A stretch of 5,925 bases of DNA from Holophaga sp. Lineage in GTDB: Bacteria > Acidobacteriota > Holophagae > Holophagales > Holophagaceae. The position numbers were made by a program, and so were the translations under genes. How positions within the stretch are numbered: position 1 is the first letter of the stretch; each line of letters opens with the position of its first letter. The stretch is taken from contig JAUYES010000047.1 of NCBI GenBank assembly GCA_030691225.1, forward strand, positions 1 through 5,925, written 5' to 3'. Shown piece by piece: positions 1 through 4,501 of the stretch. Under the pieces are notes generated by a model that did no database searches, was not told the origin of the DNA, and saw only the letters and a list, made by a program, of their open reading frames with translations.

Positions 1-13
1 ATGAGTATGTGCC

Positions 14-838
14 ATGACAAATGAGGTCTGCACCTTCGCGGCGCCCCTGGCCAAACGGACAGCACGGGCAGCTGTCATGAGCCTCGTCACCCTTTCGTTG
101 TTGATGGGCCTCGGCTGCGGTGGGAGTGGATCAAATGCCACGAATGCCCCGATAACGCCTTCTGCCAATGTATTCAGGGAGGATTTCAACGGAACCACCC
201 TTGATTCCAGCGTGTGGCAAGTTGCCGGCTGGGCAGAGCACGGCGGACAAACCAGCCCGGAACGCTGCTATGCCAAAGACGGTTTCCTGACCATGGAATT
301 CAAGAACGACTCCGCGTATTACGCCGCGCACCAGCTGTATCTGAGTTCCGCCCTGCAGACCCGGGCGACCTTTCTCTACGGACGCTGGGAGGCGCGCCTC
401 AAACCCTCGAGCGTGTCCGGGGTGCTCAATTCCTTCTACACCATCGATTGGGGAAACGGGAATGGCACCAAGCAAGAGATTGATATCGAGTTCCTAACCA
501 AATCCTTTGGCAGCGGGGCTGGAGAAGTGCACTACGCCGTCCACGCCGAGGGAAAAACGAGCTTCAATACAAATCCCGATGTACCCCTCCCCTTCGACCC
601 ATCAGCCGATTTCCACATCTATGGCATCGAGATCACACCCACGGAAATCAAGTGGACTGTGGACGGTACTCTCATGAAGACCTACACCTACTCCCCATCG
701 GGGGTCACGATCACCGCGCCCTACCAACTCAAGCTCAACGCATGGTCCCAAACGAACTGGATCGGAGGTCCGCCCGTTGCCAATACCGTTTGCACGTACC
801 TGATCGACTGGATCCAGTTCACGCCGCGGGCGCAGTAA
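14..838 (+). CDS. GH16 family beta-glucanase (licheninase-like), probable lipoprotein
   Basis: This 274-aa protein is a secreted endo-beta-glucanase of glycoside hydrolase family 16. Residues 14-34 form a signal peptide (basic KRTAR, then a hydrophobic stretch) ending at Cys35 (MGLGC), followed by a Gly/Ser/Asn-rich linker. The lipobox is imperfect, with Gly at -3, so lipid anchoring is likely but not certain. The catalytic domain spans about residues 53-272. It opens with FREDFNGTTLD, has GRWEARLKP at 123-131, and carries the active-site motif EIDIEF at 155-160: by family knowledge Glu155 is the nucleophile, Asp157 the helper and Glu159 the acid/base. The five-residue EIDIE form without the extra bulge residue, together with IKWTVDG and LNAW further on, resembles Bacillus-type licheninases more than laminarinases, so beta-1,3-1,4-glucan is a plausible substrate. 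The ATG at 14 is the first after an in-frame TGA at 2-4. ATG 77 (Met22) is an alternative start but would remove the basic n-region. No clear Shine-Dalgarno is visible in the 13 bases available. Confidence 0.88.
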   Translation: MTNEVCTFAAPLAKRTARAAVMSLVTLSLLMGLGCGGSGSNATNAPITPSANVFREDFNGTTLDSSVWQVAGWAEHGGQTSPERCYAKDGFLTMEFKNDSAYYAAHQLYLSSALQTRATFLYGRWEARLKPSSVSGVLNSFYTIDWGNGNGTKQEIDIEFLTKSFGSGAGEVHYAVHAEGKTSFNTNPDVPLPFDPSADFHIYGIEITPTEIKWTVDGTLMKTYTYSPSGVTITAPYQLKLNAWSQTNWIGGPPVANTVCTYLIDWIQFTPRAQ

Positions 839-841
839 TGT

Positions 842-868
842 GGCCTTGCCCGCAGGGCGGGGGGGGCC
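842..868 (+). terminator. Possible weak hairpin after the GH16 gene
   Basis: Four bases after the GH16 stop, CCCGC (849-853) and GCGGG (857-861) can pair around a 3-nt loop, and GGCC at 842-845 can pair with GGCC at 865-868 across an internal loop. No T-run follows, so this is at best a weak or Rho-assisted terminator. It contains a run of eight G (859-866). Confidence 0.25.
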
Positions 869-906
869 TGGACACCTTGGGGTAGGAGAAGGATGCCTGC
901 AAATCC

Positions 907-933
907 ATCCTGTCTATCCTGGTCATCCTGTTT
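907..933. repeat. Three tandem 9-bp ATCCTGNNN units
   Basis: Three perfectly phased units, ATCCTGTCT, ATCCTGGTC and ATCCTGTTT, share the first six bases and vary in the last three. A partial ATCC precedes them at 903-906. The unit lies in the spacer between two convergent genes, outside any coding sequence. From memory, similar ATCCTG-type 9-nt repeats are scattered between genes in several bacterial phyla, usually without a known function. That recollection was not checked here. It is too short to be a CRISPR array. Confidence 0.7.
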
Positions 934-971
934 CTACTTTTTGTATGCAACTTTGTATTAACGGATCCGCA

Positions 972-1013
972 TCACCTCGCCCCACCCGAATCGGCCGGTG
1001 GGGACTGAGGTGA
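972..1013. terminator. Strong two-part hairpin between convergent genes
   Basis: TCACCTC (972-978) is the exact reverse complement of GAGGTGA (1007-1013). Nested inside, CCCCACC (980-986) exactly complements GGTGGGG (997-1003). The two 7-bp stems are separated by a 1x3 internal loop (979 against 1004-1006), leaving a 10-nt apical loop. It lies 34 bp beyond the stop of the minus-strand molybdenum-enzyme operon and about 130 bp beyond the GH16 stop. It can therefore fold in transcripts from either side, as expected for a shared transcription end or 3'-end-protecting structure. Neither strand has a proper U-tract directly after it, so it is not a textbook intrinsic terminator. Confidence 0.5.
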
Positions 1014-1046
1014 GACAGGCGTTAAGGGTGGAACTGCCGGACCCAG

Positions 1047-3143
1047 CTACTTTGTCGGCACGCGCTTCAGGGCCTCGAGGACCCGTTCGGGCGTGAAGGG
1101 CACGTGAGTCACCCGCGCGCCGGTGGCATCGAAGACGGCGTTGGCCAGGGCCGCGGCCACTGGCACCACGGGGGGCTCGCCGATGCCCTGGGTGATCGTG
1201 GTGGAGTTCTCCGGGAAGACAACCTGGATGCGGGGAATGGCGGAGAACCGGGGCAGGATGTAAGTGTCGAAGTTCTTGTCGAGGATCTGGCCGCCCTTGA
1301 AGCGGATCTCCTCGCTAAGGGCCTGGCCGATACACATGGTGATGGCGCCCTCCACCTGCTGGCGGGCCCCATCGGGGTTCACCACGAGGCCCACATCCAC
1401 GGCCTCGAGGAAGCGCTCCACCTGGACCTTTCCGGTGGTCTTGTCCACGGCGACCTGGGCGATGGCCACCACGAAGCCCTGGCGCCAGGCGCCACAAGCC
1501 AGTCCGATGCCTCGGCCCGTAGGCCCCGGTGCGGGCTCCCAACCGAAGGTCTCCACCGCCAAGTCCAGGAGCCGCAAGACGCGGGCATCATTGGCAAGGC
1601 GACGGCGCAGGGTCACAGGATCTATGCCGGACTTGGCAGCCAAGGCGTCCAGCTGGCTTTCCCGGGCGAAAGCATTGGTATGGGCGTTGGGGGCACGCCA
1701 GGCGCCGGTCTTGAGGGGATGAAGGCCGGGCACAGCCGGAGCCTGGTACCGGGTCGCCTGCATCTCGTAGGGGAACTCGGCTTCTCCCTGGGAGACACCA
1801 GCCACGGTACTGTCCCAGAACGTAATGGCACCACGCCCGGCGTCCAGGCCCGAGCGGATCTTCACCACGGCGGCCGGTCGGTATCCGTCCAGGAAGAGAT
1901 CCTCCTCCCGGTTCCAAGCCACCTGGATGGGCACGCCGGGGACCAGACGAGCGATGCGGGCCGCCTCGATGGCCCCGGGGGCCACAAGCTTGCCGCCGAA
2001 ACCGCCCCCCACGAACTGGGAAATGATGCGGACCTTGTCCTGGGCCAGCTTGAGAGCCTCGGCCACGGCATCGCGGAAAATGAAGGGGGCCTGGGTGGAG
2101 GCCCAGACGGTCATGCGACCCTCCTCCCATTTGGCCACGGAGGTTTGGGGTTCAAGGGTGGCGTGACTCTCGTAGGCGTTGCGGTATTCCCCTTCCACCA
2201 CGGTGGCGGCCCGCTTTTCACCAACGGCAATGTCGCCGCGGGAGATCATCACACGCTGCCCAGGCGCCGCCTTGTCCACGAGGTACTGGTAGATGCGCAT
2301 GTCGTCGACGTCGGGTTCGGTCCCCTCGAAGGTGCCCTTCACGAGGGCAAGGGCCTTGCGGGCGGTGTCAGGCTGAGCATGGAGCACGGCCAGGAGCGTG
2401 CCGTCCCGCACGATCCGGACGCCGGGGATCCGTTCGGCGGCCGCCGTGTCGGCGGTGGTCAGGGTCAAGCCGTGGGCTGGGGGCCGCAGGATGCAGGCGT
2501 GAAGCGTGCCGGGAAGGCGCAGGTCGCCGGCGTATTTGGCGGCGCCGGTGATCTTGGCCAAGGCGTCCTTGCGGGGGAAGCGGCGCCCGATCACGGTGCA
2601 TTCAGAGAGAGGCTTGGGCTTGACCTTGCCCAGGTGGCGCTCCATCTTCCGGCCCTTCACCAGCTCGCCGAAGGTGGTGCGACGCTTGGGAGCCGCCTTC
2701 ACCCAAATGGCGCCATCCTTCAGGGCCAAGTCCGAAACCGGAGCACCCAGAGCCTTGGACGCCATGCCCAGGAGCACCATCCGCGCCTCTGCGGCGGCGC
2801 CTCGAATTACAGGAGCCGTTTGCCACATGGTGAGGGAACCACCCGTGGGCAGATCCCAGGGACAGAGATCCGTGTCACCCAGGAGCACATCCACCTGAGC
2901 CGGATCCAGCTCCAGCTCCTCGGCGACAAGCATGGCCAGCACCGTCATAGCGCCCTGCCCCAGTTCAGCCTTCCCCACGAAGCAGCCCACGCGGCCGTCA
3001 GCCGAGATCTTCAAGTAGGCGTTGAAATCATCGGAATATGCGCCGGGCCGGGTCGGCTCCACGGGCGCGGAGCTGGCGGAAGTCTTAAAGAAGAGGGTGA
3101 GCGCGCCCATGGCGGTGCCCTGGAGGAAGGATCGCCGTTTCAT
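1047..3143 (-). CDS. Xanthine dehydrogenase/aldehyde oxidase-family molybdopterin-binding subunit (IorB-like), Tat-exported
   Basis: This 698-aa protein is the large catalytic subunit of a molybdenum hydroxylase, resembling the beta subunit of isoquinoline 1-oxidoreductase (COG1529-type). Such enzymes hydroxylate aldehydes or N-heterocycles at a molybdopterin-cytosine-dinucleotide cofactor. It begins MKRRSFLQG, a twin-arginine export motif followed by a hydrophobic stretch, with likely cleavage near residues 24-27, so the mature enzyme should be periplasmic. Visible signatures are ELGQG (60-64) with LLGDTD (87-92), HATLEP (327-332), the cofactor loop GGGFGGK (379-385), WRAPNAHTNAFARES (482-496), and QGIGEPP (652-658), where Glu656 matches the catalytic glutamate of the family. 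The start is set by GGGAGGT five bases upstream and by its ATGA overlap with the preceding Fe-S subunit. An upstream in-frame extension to 3542 only runs through that gene in another frame. Length is slightly below the IorB norm but no core motif is missing. The substrate cannot be told from sequence. Confidence 0.9.
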   Translation of the reverse strand: MKRRSFLQGTAMGALTLFFKTSASSAPVEPTRPGAYSDDFNAYLKISADGRVGCFVGKAELGQGAMTVLAMLVAEELELDPAQVDVLLGDTDLCPWDLPTGGSLTMWQTAPVIRGAAAEARMVLLGMASKALGAPVSDLALKDGAIWVKAAPKRRTTFGELVKGRKMERHLGKVKPKPLSECTVIGRRFPRKDALAKITGAAKYAGDLRLPGTLHACILRPPAHGLTLTTADTAAAERIPGVRIVRDGTLLAVLHAQPDTARKALALVKGTFEGTEPDVDDMRIYQYLVDKAAPGQRVMISRGDIAVGEKRAATVVEGEYRNAYESHATLEPQTSVAKWEEGRMTVWASTQAPFIFRDAVAEALKLAQDKVRIISQFVGGGFGGKLVAPGAIEAARIARLVPGVPIQVAWNREEDLFLDGYRPAAVVKIRSGLDAGRGAITFWDSTVAGVSQGEAEFPYEMQATRYQAPAVPGLHPLKTGAWRAPNAHTNAFARESQLDALAAKSGIDPVTLRRRLANDARVLRLLDLAVETFGWEPAPGPTGRGIGLACGAWRQGFVVAIAQVAVDKTTGKVQVERFLEAVDVGLVVNPDGARQQVEGAITMCIGQALSEEIRFKGGQILDKNFDTYILPRFSAIPRIQVVFPENSTTITQGIGEPPVVPVAAALANAVFDATGARVTHVPFTPERVLEALKRVPTK

Positions 3144-3616
3144 CGCACACCTCCCTTGACCTTGCCGACCGATTCGACCGCGTCCAGGATCCTCACGTGG
3201 GCTCCGCATCGGCAGATGTTCCCCTCCATGGCCTCGACGATCTCGGCCCTGGTGGCTCTGGGCTTCTTTTTCAGGAAGGCCCAGGCGGCGAGGATCATCC
3301 CGGAGGTGCAGAAGCCGCACTGGAAGGCGTGATGGTCCTGGAAGGCCTTCTGAATGGGGTCTAGCTTCCCGTCCAGGGCCAGACCCTCGATGGTGAGCAC
3401 CGCCTTCCCAGCCACCTCGCCCAGCTTCGTGGCACAGGAGGGCACGGCCTCGAAGTCCACGAGTACCGTGCAAGCCCCGCAGAGCCCGGCCTCGCAGCCC
3501 ACCTTGGTGCCCGTGAGGCCCAGTTCGTCGCGCAGGACCCATACCAGCATTCGGTCACGGGGGCTCGTGACGGTGACGGGCTTGCCGTTGAGAACGAACG
3601 AGACAGTGGCGTCCAT
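3140..3616 (-). CDS. [2Fe-2S] iron-sulfur subunit of the molybdenum hydroxylase (IorA-like)
   Basis: This 158-aa protein is the small electron-transfer subunit that partners the molybdopterin subunit encoded directly after it. It carries electrons from the Mo site through two [2Fe-2S] clusters. The N-terminal plant-type ferredoxin cluster is bound by Cys41, Cys46, Cys49 and Cys61 (GCEAGLCGACTV, then PSC). The C-terminal helical domain binds the second cluster with Cys100, Cys103, Cys135 and Cys137 (QCGFCTSGM and NICRCGAH). All eight ligands are present and the length is normal. The start is the ATG at 3616 with GGAGGT six bases upstream. A longer reading from 3649 adds 11 residues and lacks this support. 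Its TGA overlaps the ATG of the next gene (ATGA), implying translational coupling. It has no signal peptide, so it probably folds with the large subunit in the cytoplasm and is carried out by that subunit's Tat signal. No FAD subunit adjoins, so the electron acceptor is probably a cytochrome or similar carrier encoded elsewhere. Confidence 0.93.
   Translation of the reverse strand: MDATVSFVLNGKPVTVTSPRDRMLVWVLRDELGLTGTKVGCEAGLCGACTVLVDFEAVPSCATKLGEVAGKAVLTIEGLALDGKLDPIQKAFQDHHAFQCGFCTSGMILAAWAFLKKKPRATRAEIVEAMEGNICRCGAHVRILDAVESVGKVKGGVR
3149..3155 (-). promoter_or_regulatory. Ribosome binding site of the molybdopterin subunit
   Basis: GGGAGGT on the minus strand lies five bases before the ATG at 3143, inside the end of the Fe-S subunit gene. 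It decides the start of the large subunit and so reveals the RR-containing Tat leader as the true N-terminus. Confidence 0.8.
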
Positions 3617-3622
3617 TGGGGA

Positions 3623-3628
3623 ACCTCC
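3623..3628 (-). promoter_or_regulatory. Ribosome binding site of the Fe-S subunit
   Basis: GGAGGT on the minus strand lies six bases before the ATG at 3616. It favours this start over the in-frame ATG at 3649, which would put extra residues before the ferredoxin fold. Confidence 0.75.
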
Positions 3629-3901
3629 GGGGCGGTAGGAAGGTCCCATGATAGCCCCGGAACCGAAGGCAAGAGCAGAGGATAGGTTTGGCCGTGGCCG
3701 CCAGCATCGATGCGGCAGAAAAGCCTGCGCCCCTCCATATTTGATTCTTCACCGATCTCCGTGGCCCGTCGGTGGGGGACTCCTCTTTCCCGGTTTTGAC
3801 TCGGTCGGAAAAACCGATCTACCGCGACGCCAAACCCAACCCTTGTTTTTTACTTTTCCCCTTTCCCCACAGTGCTCGGTTTCCGTCCCGAAGAAGGCGT
3901 G

Positions 3902-3907
3902 TAGAAT
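3902..3907 (+). promoter_or_regulatory. Candidate -10 element for the membrane-protein gene
   Basis: TAGAAT matches the sigma70 -10 consensus at five of six positions and lies 25 bases before the ATG at 3933, which would give a 5' leader of about 19-20 nt. No good -35 element is found 16-18 bases upstream, so the call is weak. Confidence 0.3.
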
Positions 3908-3916
3908 CCTCACAAA

Positions 3917-3928
3917 CCCTCCGGAGAA
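3917..3928 (+). promoter_or_regulatory. Ribosome binding site of the membrane-protein gene
   Basis: CCCTCCGGAGAA contains GGAG six bases before the ATG at 3933 and fixes that start. The same 12 bases recur before the GH64 gene (4484-4495). The core CTCCGGAG is a perfect 8-bp palindrome. Confidence 0.65.
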
Positions 3929-3932
3929 TCAG

Positions 3933-4427
3933 ATGTTCTTCATCATTCCCTTGGCCCTTGGGATGCTGATTGCAGGGCTGCATTCCTTCCTGCGGCGCAA
4001 CACTCTAGATAAAGCGGGTGTACTGGATCTTTTCCTGCGCTATCTCCTGGTTTTTGGATGGTTTTTGTCAGGTTTGGTTGGTTTCATGGGCCATGCGTTC
4101 GCACCTGAAAAGGTAGCCGCGGGAATCGGATGGCCCACTCACGTGGCCTTCCAGTTCGAACTGGCCGCCTTCGAATTGGGCATCGCCCTAACCGCATTGA
4201 TTGGTCTCTGGGTACGTCATCGCCTTTTTTGGCTGGGAATGGCCCTGGCCCCGAGTGTCTTCTTTGTGCTGGCTGCGATACAGCACCTCCGGGAATTGAT
4301 GATCCGAGGGAATGTCTCGTCATACAACGTGTTAGCCGTCCTGCCGGATCTCCTCCTGCCAGGGCTTTTCCTGGCCTTACTCTTCTGGCTGATGCGTCTT
4401 GAGCGAAAAGTTGGCGATCGGCGCTGA
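3933..4427 (+). CDS. Small multi-pass membrane protein, DUF6790-like
   Basis: This 164-aa protein of unknown function is almost entirely hydrophobic. Membrane segments lie at about residues 2-19, 32-54, 74-94, 97-117 and 133-154. Basic loops (RR21-22, R95-R97) and a charged tail (RLERKVGDRR) separate or follow them. The pattern GHAFAP (53-58), IGWP (65-68), FQFE (73-76), HLRE (118-121) followed by GN (126-127) matches my recollection of the DUF6790 integral-membrane family, for which no activity is established. The start at 3933 is supported by a GGAG six bases upstream and because the N-terminus then begins directly with a membrane helix; 95 more in-frame codons upstream are proline- and arginine-rich and look non-coding. 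Base composition falls here (26 of 60 G+C in 4021-4080), clearly below the molybdenum-enzyme genes. It lies 74 bp ahead of the GH64 gene on the same strand; co-transcription is possible but unproven. Confidence 0.75.
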   Translation: MFFIIPLALGMLIAGLHSFLRRNTLDKAGVLDLFLRYLLVFGWFLSGLVGFMGHAFAPEKVAAGIGWPTHVAFQFELAAFELGIALTALIGLWVRHRLFWLGMALAPSVFFVLAAIQHLRELMIRGNVSSYNVLAVLPDLLLPGLFLALLFWLMRLERKVGDRR

Positions 4428-4445
4428 AGGCGTAATTTTTTCTTT
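4421..4445 (+). terminator. Possible weak intrinsic terminator after the membrane-protein gene
   Basis: CGCT (4422-4425) can pair with GGCG (4429-4432, one G-T wobble) around a GAA loop, extended by another G-T wobble, followed by AA and the T-rich run TTTTTTCTTT (4436-4445). The stem is short and overlaps the stop codon, so any termination would be partial and the downstream GH64 gene could still be read through. Confidence 0.25.
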
Positions 4446-4483
4446 GAGACAACCTCCATGGCCAATCCCAAGCTGGCGCTGAT

Positions 4484-4495
4484 CCCTCCGGAGAA
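4484..4495 (+). promoter_or_regulatory. Ribosome binding site of the GH64 gene
   Basis: CCCTCCGGAGAA has GGAG eight bases before the ATG at 4502, and this ATG starts the lipoprotein signal peptide. The 12-mer is identical to the one preceding the membrane-protein gene at 3917-3928. Confidence 0.6.
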
Positions 4496-4501
4496 ATCGC
4501 G

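Larger units (their letters stand above)
3617..3932. promoter_or_regulatory. 316-bp divergent intergenic region with a TCGGT/ACCGA cluster
   Basis: This gap separates the start of the minus-strand molybdenum operon from the start of the plus-strand membrane protein, so it must hold promoters in both directions. It contains five copies of one pentamer in either orientation: ACCGA at 3751 and 3813, and TCGGT at 3769, 3801 and 3876. Two inverted pairs result: CACCGA/TCGGTG (3750-3755 with 3769-3774) and a compact 6-bp stem with one wobble and an AAAAA loop (3803-3808 with 3814-3819). ACCGATCT is also repeated directly at 3751-3758 and 3813-3820. A perfect 10-bp palindrome GCATCGATGC sits at 3704-3713. 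A pyrimidine-rich stretch runs about 3842-3869. No minus-strand promoter could be called convincingly. The plus-strand frame open from 3648 through this region looks non-coding. Confidence 0.4.

Noticed and set aside
907..933. Possible short CRISPR array in the 9-bp repeats.
   Set aside because: Units of 9 bp with 3-bp variable parts are far too short for repeats and spacers, and no cas genes are present.
1104..3332. A 742-codon open frame on the plus strand, opposite the molybdenum subunit gene.
   Set aside because: It is antisense to a gene with clear family motifs. Its product is a Gly/His/Ala-rich sequence without recognisable domains, typical of a shadow frame in high-GC coding DNA.
3144..3542. 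N-terminal extension of the molybdopterin subunit to 831 aa.
   Set aside because: The extra 133 residues read through the Fe-S subunit gene in another frame and are Gly/Arg-rich. The Tat leader and Shine-Dalgarno at 3149-3155 fix the start at 3143.
3648..3932. Extension of the membrane protein upstream to 259 aa.
   Set aside because: The added 95 residues are Pro/Arg-rich and low-complexity in character, with no ribosome binding site. The start at 3933 has a good one and begins with a membrane helix.
4444..4449. TTGAGA as a possible -35 box for a separate GH64 promoter.
   Set aside because: It matches the -35 consensus at five of six positions, but nothing like a -10 box lies 16-18 bases downstream.
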